A DNA stretch of 33,479 bases from Nitriliruptoraceae bacterium (GCA_007120465.1 SKNO01000183.1:1-33479); one strand, 5' to 3'. Counted from the first letter of the stretch, positions 9,146-17,048 are shown. The notes: generated by a model from the letters alone, not told the origin. Numbers and translations: made by a program.

Positions 9146-9591
9146 CCGACCGCACCGCCACCCGCGACGACGGCAGCGATCGCGCGGACCGTGGTGACCG
9201 CGACGACCGCGGCGAGGTGGAGACCCACGTCTACCTGTGCACGGGCTGCCCGCTCGGGTGCCGGCTGGAGGTCGACGCGGTCGACGACGACGTGCTGGAG
9301 GTGCGGGGCTTCGCCTGTCGCCGCGGGGAGCGGTACGGGCGCCAGGAACACGTCGACCCCCGGCGTCCGGTCGCCACCACCGTCTGGATCGAGGGCGCGG
9401 TGGACCGTCGCGCGCCGGTGCGCACGGCCGAGCCGGTCCCGCGTGACCTGGTGCGCGACGTGGTCGCGTCGCTGCGGGGCGTCCGGCTCGAGGCGCCGGT
9501 CCGGCGCGGCGACCTCGTCGTCGCTGACGTGTGCGACACCGGCATCGACGTGATCGTGACGCGCGATCTCGAGCGGATCGGCCGGCCGTGA
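9142..9591 (+). CDS. DUF1667 protein, Cys-rich partner of the flavoprotein pair
   Basis: 149 residues. The first 27 are charged and low-complexity (many Asp and Arg). The DUF1667 body follows, with cysteines at 33, 36, 40 and 59 (CTGCPLGC ... CRRGERYG), the block [13 protein letters not shown], and C-terminal [24 protein letters not shown]. The spacing suggests an Fe-S cluster or metal. DUF1667 genes travel with GlpA-like and NAD/FAD oxidoreductases, so this is probably a small electron-transfer subunit. No membrane segment is present, in contrast to the E. coli anchor GlpC; the CcdA-like protein at the head of the operon is the only membrane component nearby. GTG at 9142 overlaps the preceding stop by four bases. 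Confidence 0.85.
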   Translation: MTDRTATRDDGSDRADRGDRDDRGEVETHVYLCTGCPLGCRLEVDAVDDDVLEVRGFACRRGERYGRQEHVDPRRPVATTVWIEGAVDRRAPVRTAEPVPRDLVRDVVASLRGVRLEAPVRRGDLVVADVCDTGIDVIVTRDLERIGRP

Positions 9592-9611
9592 CCGGCGGGC
9601 TGGCCCGCGCG

Positions 9612-9624
9612 CCGTACCGTACGG
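9612..9624 (+). promoter_or_regulatory. Odd palindrome CCGTAC-C-GTACGG containing a -10-like TACCGT
   Basis: A perfect 6+1+6 inverted repeat in the 127-bp spacer before the SLC13 permease, 94 nt upstream of its GTG. It contains TACCGT (9615-9620), which fits the TANNNT -10 pattern, so promoter and operator may coincide. The GTAC halves resemble GTACGTAC at 11648. Nothing else is recognised in the spacer. Confidence 0.35.
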
Positions 9625-9718
9625 AGCCTCGCGCCCTGCCCCAATCGGGGTTGGCCGCGGATCCTGACGGGCCATCGCCCCGCGACGCGCTGACCCACCC
9701 ACACACGATCGGAGCGTT

Positions 9719-11533
9719 GTGGACGCCCTGACCGCGGAGATGGTCACCGTGCTCGTGATCCTCGCGGTCGCGGTGACGCTGTTCGTCTCCGAGGTGGTCC
9801 GGGTGGACGTCGCGGCGATCATCATCATGGTCGCGGTCGGGCTCACCGGGTTGATCCCCGCCGCGGACGTGTTCGCCGGGTTCGCGTCGAACGCGGTGAT
9901 CTCGATCATCGCGGTGATGATCCTGGGGTCGGCGCTGGATCGGGTCGGGGTGATGCGCGACGTCGCGGGTGCGCTGCTGCGGGTCGGGGGATCGACCGAG
10001 CGGCGCATCGTCGCGTCCAGTTCGGTCGCGGTCGGCGGCATCAGCGCCTTCATGCAGAACATCGGGGCGGCGGCACTGTTCCTGCCGGTGATGGAGCGCG
10101 TCGGTGAGCGCACGGGGACCCCGGCGTCGCGGCTGCTGATGCCGATGGGGTTCGCGGCGATCCTCGGTGGGACCCTCACCCTGGTCGCGTCGGGTCCGCT
10201 GATCCTGCTCAACGATCTGCTGGCGTCGACCGCGGACAACCTCGGCGTCGACATCGCCACCTACGGGCTGTTCGCTCCGACCCCGATCGGGCTGGCGCTG
10301 CTCGTCGGCGGCATCGCGCTGTTCGCCGTCGCCGGCCGGTGGCTGCTGCCGGTGAGCGCCGCCGCACGCGGCACCACCTCGGAGCTGCCGGGGATCGCGG
10401 CCCGGTACGGGCTCGACGGCCGCATCCGGCCGATGGTCGTCCCGGAGGGCAGCGCGCTCGTCGGGCGGCCGGTCGAGGCGGTCGAGTCGGAGCATCCCGG
10501 CGTCCTCGTCGCGGCGGTGGACGAACCGGGGGCCGACGTGCTGCTCGCACCGCCGCGCGAGGCGCGGATCCCCGTCGGGAGCACCGTCGGCCTGGTCGGC
10601 CGCGACGAGGACGTCGACGCCTTCGCGCGCGCCTGCGGGCTGCAGGCCACGGAGGACGACCCCTTCGCGGGACTGCGCGACGAGGACCGTGTCGGGCTCG
10701 TCGAGGTGGTGGTGCGGCCCGGCGGTGACGCGGACGGCCGCGTGGTGCGTGACCTGCGGCTGCGCGCTCACCACGGCCTCACCCTGCTGGCCGTCCATCA
10801 CCGCGGCGCGGTGGTCACCGAGGGCTTGCGGGAGCGGCCGTTGGCCGGCGGCGACGTGCTCGTGCTGTTCGGTCCGTGGGAGGCGGTGGCTGCGCTCGAC
10901 GAGCAGCGGTCCCTGGTCGTGATCAGCGACCACCCGACCACCCCCCCGCGCACGGAGAAGCGGTGGTGGGCGCTGGGGTGGTTCGCGGTCGCGCTGACCC
11001 TCGTGATCGCGACCGACCTGCAGCTGTCGCTCGCGTTGATGGTGGGCGCAGCGGGCATCCTCGTCAGCCGGGTGCTGACCCCCGACGAGGCGTACCGGTC
11101 GGTGTCGTGGAAGACGGTGTTCCTGCTGGCGGCGCTGATCCCGCTCGGGCAGGCGGTCGAGGACACCGGCACCGCAGCGTGGATCGCCGAGGGGGTGATC
11201 GGCGCGACGACGGGCCTGCCGGGCTGGACGATCCTGCTGATCGTCGGGGTCATCACCACGGTGTTCACCCTGGTGATCTCGAACGTCGGCGCGACCGTGC
11301 TGCTGGTCCCCCTGGCCGCCAATGTCGCCATCGGTGTCGGGGCGGATCCGGCGACCTTCGGGCTGATGGTGGCGATCGCCGCGTCGAACGCGTTCCTGCT
11401 GCCGACCCACCAGGTCAACGCGCTGCTGATGGGGCCCGGCGGGTACCGCGTGCGCGACTACCTGCGGGCCGGGACGGTGATGAGCCTGCTGTTCCTGGCG
11501 ATCGCGACGCCGATGGTGGGCTGGCTCGGCTGA
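9719..11533 (+). CDS. SLC13 family permease with two internal TrkA_C (RCK_C) domains
   Basis: 604 residues. SLC13/DASS carriers import dicarboxylates, sulfate or similar anions with Na+ or H+. About five membrane segments precede a cytoplasmic insert from roughly residue 225 to 405. The insert holds two TrkA_C-like domains (PEGSALVGRPVEAVE ... VGSTVGLVGRDEDV, and VRDLRLRAHHGLTLLAVHHRG ... GGDVLVLFG). A second membrane half ends in AIAASNAFLLPTHQVNALLMGPGGYR, typical of the family. This architecture occurs in bacterial and algal SLC13 carriers, some of which carry sulfate, which would suit the sulfur genes downstream; that substrate is inference. GTG at 9719 has GGAG with only a 4-nt spacer. 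A hairpin at 11572 probably ends its transcript. Confidence 0.85.
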   Translation: MDALTAEMVTVLVILAVAVTLFVSEVVRVDVAAIIIMVAVGLTGLIPAADVFAGFASNAVISIIAVMILGSALDRVGVMRDVAGALLRVGGSTERRIVASSSVAVGGISAFMQNIGAAALFLPVMERVGERTGTPASRLLMPMGFAAILGGTLTLVASGPLILLNDLLASTADNLGVDIATYGLFAPTPIGLALLVGGIALFAVAGRWLLPVSAAARGTTSELPGIAARYGLDGRIRPMVVPEGSALVGRPVEAVESEHPGVLVAAVDEPGADVLLAPPREARIPVGSTVGLVGRDEDVDAFARACGLQATEDDPFAGLRDEDRVGLVEVVVRPGGDADGRVVRDLRLRAHHGLTLLAVHHRGAVVTEGLRERPLAGGDVLVLFGPWEAVAALDEQRSLVVISDHPTTPPRTEKRWWALGWFAVALTLVIATDLQLSLALMVGAAGILVSRVLTPDEAYRSVSWKTVFLLAALIPLGQAVEDTGTAAWIAEGVIGATTGLPGWTILLIVGVITTVFTLVISNVGATVLLVPLAANVAIGVGADPATFGLMVAIAASNAFLLPTHQVNALLMGPGGYRVRDYLRAGTVMSLLFLAIATPMVGWLG

Positions 11534-11571
11534 CCCGCGCCCCCCGCGGCCCCGCCGCCCGTCACGGGGTT

Positions 11572-11611
11572 CGTGTGGGTTTCCGGGCGATGGTGCCGCG
11601 GAACCCACACG
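11572..11611 (+). terminator. Stem-loop downstream of the SLC13 permease gene
   Basis: CGTGTGGGTT (11572-11581) pairs exactly with AACCCACACG (11602-11611). The stem extends through a one-base bulge (T11582) by CC pairing with GG. It lies 38 bp after the permease stop, with no T-run, as is usual for terminators in very G+C-rich genomes. It separates the permease from the sulfur genes. Confidence 0.5.
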
Positions 11612-11647
11612 ATCGCGCGGAGGTGGAGTTGCGTTGCGACCACAAAA

Positions 11648-11658
11648 GTACGTACATT
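11648..11658 (+). promoter_or_regulatory. GTACGTAC element in an A/T island, site 1 of the GTACGGACA-like set
   Basis: GTACGTACATT contains the perfect 8-bp palindrome GTACGTAC flanked by AAAA and TTT, an A/T-rich patch (11644-11659) standing out from its surroundings. It lies 110 nt upstream of the rhodanese-DUF2892 start. TACATT (11653-11658) could also be a -10 box. Confidence 0.4.
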
Positions 11659-11688
11659 TGGTCTCGACGCTGATCGGTCGCGGCCGGT

Positions 11689-11748
11689 CGCACCCGACGG
11701 CGACCGCCCGCACCCGACGGCGACCGACCGCGACCGCCCTCGACCGAC
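11689..11748 (+). repeat. 20-bp direct repeats in the leader of the rhodanese-DUF2892 gene
   Basis: Two 20-bp units at 11689-11708 and 11709-11728 are identical except for one base near the end (CGCACCCGACGGCGACCGCC in the first). A third, degenerate unit (11729-11748) keeps the CGACCGAC end. They lie between the A/T-rich element at 11648 and the start codon at 11769 and are untranslated in the proposed start model. Confidence 0.6.
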
Positions 11749-11768
11749 CCGACCCCCGGAGTGAGCCC

Positions 11769-12314
11769 GTGTCCACCACCGCCACCGTCTGTCTGGACGC
11801 CACCGACCTGCGCGCGCGGCTCGACGACGTCGAGGTGATCGACGTCCGCACGCCCGGCGAGTTCGCGTCGGTCCACCTGCCGTCGGCCCGCAACCGCCCG
11901 CTCGACGAGCTCGACCAGCACGTCGCCGAGATCCGCGACCTCCTCCCCACCGGCCGTGACGTCGTGCTCGTGTGCCGGGCCGGCTCCCGCGCCCACCAGG
12001 CGCAGCAGCGACTGACCGCGGCCGGGCTGCCGGAGCTGCCGATCCTCGAGGGCGGCATCCTGGCCTGGCAGCAGGCCGAGGGTCCCGTCGTCCAGGACGT
12101 GATCCGCTGGGACCTCGAGCGGCAGGTCCGCTTCGCCGCCGGTGCGATGGTGCTGGCGGCGATCCTGGTGAGCCTGGTCGTCCCACCGGCCCGCTTCCTC
12201 GCCGGCATGGTCGGCGCCGGGCTGATCTTCGCCGCGGTCACCAACACCTGCGGGATGGGGATGCTGCTCACCAAGCTGCCCTACAACCGGCCGCGCACGG
12301 CGCAGGCAGACTGA
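11769..12314 (+). CDS. Rhodanese domain with DUF2892-type membrane tail (YgaP-like)
   Basis: 181 residues. Residues 8-108 form one rhodanese domain with active loop CRAGSR (Cys69), preceded by the typical VIDVRTPGEF. A DUF2892-like tail with two hydrophobic segments (about 120-160, FAAGAMVLAAILVSLV and FLAGMVGAGLIFAAVTNTCGMG) anchors it in the membrane. E. coli YgaP has the same plan and is a membrane sulfurtransferase. It should carry sulfane sulfur as a Cys69 persulfide. A Cys in the tail (NTCGMG) is conserved in this class. GTG at 11769 has GGAG with a 7-nt spacer; the frame upstream is open but lies in the repeats. The next gene, an anion transporter, starts 11 bp after its stop, so the two are probably cotranscribed. 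Confidence 0.85.
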   Translation: MSTTATVCLDATDLRARLDDVEVIDVRTPGEFASVHLPSARNRPLDELDQHVAEIRDLLPTGRDVVLVCRAGSRAHQAQQRLTAAGLPELPILEGGILAWQQAEGPVVQDVIRWDLERQVRFAAGAMVLAAILVSLVVPPARFLAGMVGAGLIFAAVTNTCGMGMLLTKLPYNRPRTAQAD

Positions 12315-12325
12315 ACGGACGCCCG

Positions 12326-14011
12326 ATGGCCGCGATCCCCGACCCCGAGCCCGGTGGGCGCTCCCTCGTCGCGCGCCTCCGGCGCCGCGTGCCGCTGATC
12401 GGGTGGGTCGCGGCCTCCGACCGGAGCACCCGCCGCGCCGACGCGGTGGCGGGACTGACCGTCGCCGCCATGCTCGTCCCGCAGGGGATGGCCTACGCCG
12501 CGCTGGCCGGGATGCCGCCGGTGACGGGGCTGTACGCCTCCACGGTGCCGCTGGTCGCGTACGCGCTCCTCGGTACCTCCGGGCAGCTGGCCTTCGGGCC
12601 GGTGGCGATCGTCTCGCTGCTCACGGCCTCGACCCTGGCGCCGATCGCCGGCGGTGACCCTGGTGCGTACGTCGCGCTGGCGGGGATGCTCGCCGTGCTG
12701 GTCGGCGTGATCCAGCTCGGCCTCGGGCTGCTGCGCGCCGGCCGCCTGACCGCCCTGCTGTCCCACCCGGTGATCAGCGGGTTCACCTCGGCTGCGGCGA
12801 TCGTGATCGCCACCAGCCAGCTCGACCGGTTGCTCGGGATCGACGTCGGACGACCCGACAGCTGGCTCGAACGGATCGCCGCCCTGCTCGGCGGGCTCAC
12901 CTCGACCCACCTGCCCACCCTGCTGATCGGGCTGGTCGCGATCGTCGCGCTGGTGCTCGGCAAGCGCCTCGGCCGCCGCATCCCGACCCCGCTGCTGGTC
13001 GTGGGGCTCGCGACCGCGGCGGTCCCGGTGCTCGGGCTGGAGGCCGCCGGTGTCGCCGTGCTCGGTGACGTCCCCGCCGGCCTGCCCCTGCCCACGCTGC
13101 CGATGGCGCCACTGGACGCGGTGCTCGCACTGCTCCCCGGCGCGGCGATCATCGCCCTGCTGTCCTACCTCGAGGGCATCAGCGTGGCGCGAGCGATCGC
13201 GCGGCGCACCCACGACCGGATCGACCCCGACCAGGAGCTGCTCGCCTCCGGTGCGGCCAACCTCGCCGCCGGGGTGTTCCAGGCCTTCCCGGTCGCCGGT
13301 GGTTTCTCGCGGACCGCCGTGAACCACACCGCGGGCGCACGCACCCCGTTCGCCAGCATCGTCAGCGCCGCCGGCGTGCTCGTCGCCCTGCTCCTCCTCG
13401 CGCCGCTGCTGTCCACCCTGCCCCAGGTCGTGCTCGCCGCGGTCGTGCTCGTCGCGGTCGCTGGGCTGGTGGACGTGCGCGAGGCGGTGCACGCCTGGCG
13501 GGTCGAGCGCACCGACGGGATCGCCCTCGCGATCACCTTCCTGGCCACCCTGCTCCTCGGCGTGGAGGTCGGGATCGGGGTCGGCATCGGCGCGAGCCTG
13601 CTGCTCTCGCTGTGGCGGGTCGGCGTCCCGCGCGTCCGCGTCGACCACGAGCCGGACCTGACGGTCGTGCACGTCGAAGGCGACCTGCTGCCCGCCTCCT
13701 CGGTGCGGCTGGTCGAGCTCGTCGAGGACGAGCTCGCGCGCCAGGTGACGCCCGCGCCGCGGGTGGTGCTGGACCTGTCGGGCGTGCCGAGCGCCGACCT
13801 CTCCGGGGTGCACGCGCTGGCGTCGCTGGACGGGACCTGTCGCGAGGCCGGGGTGGAGCTGCACCTGACCGGCGTCCGGGACGGCCTGCGCGAGCCGCTG
13901 CGTCGGGCACGTCTCGACGAACGCTTCGCCGGGCGGTTGCACCCCGAGCTCCCCGCCACCCCGGAGGCGACCCTGCAGCCTGCGGACCCGGTCCCCGCAC
14001 CGAGCCGCTGA
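12326..14011 (+). CDS. SulP family anion transporter with C-terminal STAS domain
   Basis: 561 residues. SulP/SLC26 carriers move sulfate, bicarbonate or other anions. The membrane domain starts with the family block VAGLTVAAMLVPQGMAYAALAG and PPVTGLYAS near residues 40-75 and contains about 12-14 segments, including the conserved AVAGGFSRTAVNHTAGARTP-like stretch around residues 325-345. The STAS domain occupies roughly 430-535, with DLSGVPSADLSGVHAL in place of the usual DxSxxxxxDxxG loop: a Ser-rich variant with Leu-Ser where Ser/Thr-G is common. The rhodanese-DUF2892 gene just upstream and the MBL-rhodanese gene downstream make sulfate, sulfite or thiosulfate plausible substrates, but the family cannot be resolved by sequence alone. 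ATG at 12326; no strong ribosome binding site is seen, consistent with coupling to the gene upstream. Confidence 0.88.
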   Translation: MAAIPDPEPGGRSLVARLRRRVPLIGWVAASDRSTRRADAVAGLTVAAMLVPQGMAYAALAGMPPVTGLYASTVPLVAYALLGTSGQLAFGPVAIVSLLTASTLAPIAGGDPGAYVALAGMLAVLVGVIQLGLGLLRAGRLTALLSHPVISGFTSAAAIVIATSQLDRLLGIDVGRPDSWLERIAALLGGLTSTHLPTLLIGLVAIVALVLGKRLGRRIPTPLLVVGLATAAVPVLGLEAAGVAVLGDVPAGLPLPTLPMAPLDAVLALLPGAAIIALLSYLEGISVARAIARRTHDRIDPDQELLASGAANLAAGVFQAFPVAGGFSRTAVNHTAGARTPFASIVSAAGVLVALLLLAPLLSTLPQVVLAAVVLVAVAGLVDVREAVHAWRVERTDGIALAITFLATLLLGVEVGIGVGIGASLLLSLWRVGVPRVRVDHEPDLTVVHVEGDLLPASSVRLVELVEDELARQVTPAPRVVLDLSGVPSADLSGVHALASLDGTCREAGVELHLTGVRDGLREPLRRARLDERFAGRLHPELPATPEATLQPADPVPAPSR

Positions 14012-14033
14012 TCCACGCCCCACGGGCCGAGAT

Positions 14034-14044
14034 GTCCGGATAAT
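14034..14044 (+). promoter_or_regulatory. GTCCGGATAAT element, site 3 of the GTACGGACA-like set, with possible -10 box
   Basis: Matches GTACGGACAAT at 17053 in 9 of 11 positions and lies 69 nt before the MBL-rhodanese ATG. GATAAT or TAATGT within it could be a -10 box. The 102-bp spacer holds nothing else I recognise. Confidence 0.35.
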
Positions 14045-14113
14045 GTTGCCCGCGAGCCGGTCGTCGACGGCGTTGACGCCGCGGGCGCTGGCCGCGGACA
14101 CTGGAGGGACGCC

Positions 14114-15505
14114 ATGGACATCCTGACGATCGAGACCCCGTCGCTCGGCGACCGCAGCTACGTGGTCACCGACGGGACGGTCGCGGTGGTGGTCGACCCG
14201 CAGCGGGACATCGACCGTGTGCTCGACCTGGTCGAGGAGCACAGCGTCTCCGTGACGCACGTGCTCGAGACCCACAACCACAACGACTACGTCACCGGTG
14301 GGGTCGAGCTCGCGCGGGTCACCGGGGCCGCGTACGTCATGGCGGCCGACGAGGAGGTCTTCGTCGAGACCCTCGGCGTCCGTGACGGTGATGAGCTCAC
14401 CACGGGCGCGCTGACGATCCGCGCCCTGCACACCCCGGGCCACACCCCCACGCACATGTCCTACGTCGTCACCGACGGTGAGCGGCAGGCGGTGTTCACC
14501 GGTGGGTCGCTGCTGTACGGCTCGGTCGGCCGCACGGACCTCATCTCCCAGGCGATGAAGGAGGAGCTCACCCGCCTGCAGTTCGCGTCGGCGCACCGGC
14601 TGGCCGGCGAGCTCCCGGACGACACGACGGTCCTGCCCACCCACGGGTTCGGCAGCTTCTGCTCCTCCGCCGCAGCCGACGAGCAGACCAGCAACGTCGA
14701 CCCGCGCTACGGGGTGGAGACCTCGACGATCGGGGAGCAGAAGGAGGCGAACGTCGCGCTGACGATCACCGACGAGGACGAGTTCGTCGAGGTGCTGCTC
14801 TCCGGGCTGGACGCCTACCCCCGCTACTACGCGCACATGGCGCCGCGCAACAAGCTCGGCCCCGGGCCGATCGACCTCTCACCGGCGGTGGAGGCCGACC
14901 CCACCGAACTGGCGCGTCGCATCCACGCGGGCGAGTGGGTCGTGGACCTGCGCACCCGCACGGCCTTCGCCGCCGAGCACGTCTCCGGGACGATCAACGT
15001 CGAGGTCGGCAACTCCTTCATCACCTACCTCGCCTGGCTGGTCCCGTGGGGGATGCCCGTCACGCTGGTGGGCGACAGCCAGGAGGAGGTCAGCGAGGCG
15101 CAGCGGCAGCTGGTCCGGGTGGGGATCGAACGCCCCGCTGCCCAGGCGACGGGCGGCATCGACACCTACGGCGCCGGCGTGGCGCGCGGCAGCTACCCCG
15201 TCTCGGACCTCGAGGTGCTGGCCAAGCGGGTGGCGGACGGCGACGCCCCGACGATGCTCGACGTGCGGCGCACCGACGAGCGGGCCCGTGGCGGCATCGC
15301 GGGCTCGCTGCACATCCCGATCCACGAGCTCGAGCGGCGTCTCGACGAGGTCCCGACCGACACCCAGGTGTGGGTGCACTGCGCGTCCGGGTACCGGGCC
15401 GCGATCGCGGCGTCGCTGCTGGCGCGCGGCGGACGGCGGCCCGTGCTGGTGGACGACTCGGACGAACGCCTCGAGGAGCTCGGGTTCGAGCTCACGTCGG
15501 GCTGA
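14114..15505 (+). CDS. MBL-fold protein with two rhodanese domains, persulfide-dioxygenase-like
   Basis: 463 residues. The N-terminal metallo-beta-lactamase fold (1-250) resembles ETHE1/persulfide dioxygenases, which oxidise glutathione persulfide to sulfite. Metal motif ETHNHNDY gives His54, His56 and Asp58, with Tyr59 where many MBL enzymes have His. His110 (HTPGH) follows. The position of the ETHE1 iron ligand Asp154 (TGDALL) is Gly131 here (TGGSLL), so the metal site is not canonical. A first rhodanese domain (about 255-345) lacks a catalytic Cys (VGDSQEE loop). The second (about 362-460) has Cys423 in HCASGYR. The fusion suggests that a persulfide loaded on Cys423 is passed to the MBL site. 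ATG at 14114 has GGAGG upstream. The next gene starts 6 bp after its stop. Confidence 0.85.
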   Translation: MDILTIETPSLGDRSYVVTDGTVAVVVDPQRDIDRVLDLVEEHSVSVTHVLETHNHNDYVTGGVELARVTGAAYVMAADEEVFVETLGVRDGDELTTGALTIRALHTPGHTPTHMSYVVTDGERQAVFTGGSLLYGSVGRTDLISQAMKEELTRLQFASAHRLAGELPDDTTVLPTHGFGSFCSSAAADEQTSNVDPRYGVETSTIGEQKEANVALTITDEDEFVEVLLSGLDAYPRYYAHMAPRNKLGPGPIDLSPAVEADPTELARRIHAGEWVVDLRTRTAFAAEHVSGTINVEVGNSFITYLAWLVPWGMPVTLVGDSQEEVSEAQRQLVRVGIERPAAQATGGIDTYGAGVARGSYPVSDLEVLAKRVADGDAPTMLDVRRTDERARGGIAGSLHIPIHELERRLDEVPTDTQVWVHCASGYRAAIAASLLARGGRRPVLVDDSDERLEELGFELTSG

Positions 15506-15511
15506 TCGACG

Positions 15512-16114
15512 GTGGACGCCCGCTCCTGGGATGCCCGCTACGCCGCGACCGAGCTGGTGTGGTCGCGCGGACCCAACCGGTTCGTCGAACGTGAGCTCGC
15601 GGAGCTGCCGCCCGGCCGGGCCCTGGATCTCGCCGGCGGCGAGGGACGCAACGCGATCTGGCTGGCCCAGCAGGGTTGGCAGGTCGAACTGGTCGAGTTC
15701 TCGGCCGTCGCGCTGGCCAAGGCCCGTGAGCTGGCCGCCCACACGGGGGTCGAGGTGGCGTTCACCGAGGCGGATCTGACCGCTCCACCCGACCTGGCAC
15801 CCGCCGATCTCGTCCTGCTCGCCTACCTCCAGGTGCCCCGCGAGACCTCCCGACAGGTGCTGCGCTTCGCAGCGTCACGGGTGGCGCCGCGCGGGACCCT
15901 CCTGGTCGTGGCGCACGCACGCCGTAACCTCGTCGACGGGGTCGGCGGCCCTCAGGACCCGGAGGTGCTGCCCGACGTGGACGAGGTGCGCGAGGACCTC
16001 CTCGGCACCGGGCTCACGATCCTCCGCGCCGAGGAGGTCACCCGGCCGGTCGAGACCGAGGACGGGCTCCGCGACGCGATCGACCTGCTGGTCCGCGCCG
16101 AGCGGCCGGCCTGA
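15512..16114 (+). CDS. Class I SAM-dependent methyltransferase (TehB-like)
   Basis: 200 residues. The SAM-binding motif I is ALDLAGGEGRNAIWLAQQG (about 38-56), followed by an acidic loop VELVEFS (motif II), EADLTAPPDL and a motif IV-like ADLVLLAYLQVP. The N-terminal WDARYAATELVWSRGPNRFV is typical of the small TehB/thiopurine-methyltransferase-like group that methylates tellurite, thiols or other soft nucleophiles. The position right after the MBL-rhodanese gene (6-bp gap, GTG start) suggests S-methylation of sulfide or a persulfide product, but this is inference from context. The enzyme is soluble and has no extra domain. Confidence 0.8.
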   Translation: MDARSWDARYAATELVWSRGPNRFVERELAELPPGRALDLAGGEGRNAIWLAQQGWQVELVEFSAVALAKARELAAHTGVEVAFTEADLTAPPDLAPADLVLLAYLQVPRETSRQVLRFAASRVAPRGTLLVVAHARRNLVDGVGGPQDPEVLPDVDEVREDLLGTGLTILRAEEVTRPVETEDGLRDAIDLLVRAERPA

Positions 16115-16152
16115 GCGGCGAGGCGAACACCGCCATCCCTCGCCTCGTCTCC

Positions 16153-16158
16153 TACGCT
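16153..16158 (+). promoter_or_regulatory. Putative -10 box (TACGCT) for the GntR gene
   Basis: TACGCT lies 33 nt before the GTG at 16192 and 5 nt before the palindrome at 16164, which would then cover the transcription start. No clear -35 box is seen. Confidence 0.4.
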
Positions 16159-16163
16159 ACGTC

Positions 16164-16173
16164 CGTTCGAACG
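16164..16173 (+). promoter_or_regulatory. Palindrome CGTTCGAACG, possible GntR self-operator
   Basis: A perfect 10-bp palindrome immediately downstream of the putative -10 box and 18 bp before the regulator's start codon, where an autoregulatory site would be expected. It differs from the GTACGGACA-like elements, although GTCC precedes it. Confidence 0.4.
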
Positions 16174-16191
16174 ATCCGGGAGGCAGCTGTC

Positions 16192-16962
16192 GTGGCCGAA
16201 GGGCAGACCCGTTCGCGGCCCCTGTGGCAGCAGGTGCTCGAGGACCTCGAGCGCCGGATCGAGGTCGGCGACATCGTCGACCGCTTCCCCACGGACAAGG
16301 AACTGACCGAGCAGTACGGCGTCAGCCGGCACACCGTGCGCGAGGCGGTGCGTCGCCTGCGGGCGCGGGGGCTGGTCGATCGCCACCGCGGGCGTGGCAG
16401 CTTCCTCAACGAGGAGCGGCTGACCCAGCCCCTCGGCGGGATCTACAGCCTGTTCCGAGCCGTCGAGGAGCGCGGGCTCGAGCAGCGCTCCGAGGTCCTC
16501 GCCCTCGAGCACGACCGTGACCCCGAGGTGGCCGAACGCCTCGGGTTGCCGCCGCGCACCGAGCTCGTCCGGATCGAGCGGCTGCGCTACGCCGGGGACG
16601 AGCCGCTCGCCCTCGACCAGGTGTGGCTGCCGCTCGACCTCGGCCGGCACCTGCTCGATGCCGACCTGACCCGCACCGCCCTGTACGACGAGCTCCAGGA
16701 GCGGGCCGGGGTCCGGCTGACCGCGGTCGACGAGTCCCTGGAGCCCGTGATCCCCGACGACGACGCCCGCGAACTGCTCCAGCTCGACCCCGACGAGGCG
16801 CTGCTGCGGGTCTGGCGCCTCGGGTGGAGCGGTGACCGCCCCGTGGAGTGCCGGGTGACGCTGATCCGCGGGCAGCGGTTCCTGTACACGAACTCGTGGC
16901 GGGCCGACCGGGAGCCCGGCGCGACCACGACCTTCAGCGACGCCGATGCTGCGCGGCTCTGA
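16192..16962 (+). CDS. GntR family transcriptional regulator, HutC/UTRA subfamily
   Basis: 256 residues. The N-terminal winged helix (about 8-78) has the GntR signature: PLWQQVLEDLERRI, FPTDKELTEQYGVSRHTVREAVRRLRARGLVDRHRGRGSF. The UTRA ligand-binding domain fills about 90-245, with the R-L-R-Y strand (VRIERLRYAGDEPLALDQVWLPLDL) and the C-terminal VECRVTLIRGQRFLYT. UTRA regulators usually repress nearby transport or catabolic genes until a small ligand binds. Here the neighbours are sulfur-handling genes on both sides, so the ligand may be a sulfur compound or a product of the methyltransferase; this is inference. GTG at 16192 has GGGAGG with an 8-nt spacer. GTG 16167 and other upstream alternatives are not supported. 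Confidence 0.9.
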   Translation: MAEGQTRSRPLWQQVLEDLERRIEVGDIVDRFPTDKELTEQYGVSRHTVREAVRRLRARGLVDRHRGRGSFLNEERLTQPLGGIYSLFRAVEERGLEQRSEVLALEHDRDPEVAERLGLPPRTELVRIERLRYAGDEPLALDQVWLPLDLGRHLLDADLTRTALYDELQERAGVRLTAVDESLEPVIPDDDARELLQLDPDEALLRVWRLGWSGDRPVECRVTLIRGQRFLYTNSWRADREPGATTTFSDADAARL

Positions 16963-17048
16963 CCCGGCTCCTGCGCGCTCGACCGGCAGGACACCGGCCC
17001 GCGGCTGCCCGGCCGTCCGGACGGGTCGACGGGAGCGTGGATCACCGA

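Noticed and set aside
7799-12274. A 1491-residue open frame on the minus strand, and many similar long antisense frames
   Set aside because: It runs opposite five well-supported genes and is composed of repetitive Arg/Asp/His/Gly-rich sequence, typical of the complement of G+C-rich codon usage. No domain is visible.
16161-16183. tRNA T-loop-like GTTCGAAC
   Set aside because: There is no acceptor, D-arm or anticodon arm around it; it is better read as a palindrome in the GntR promoter.
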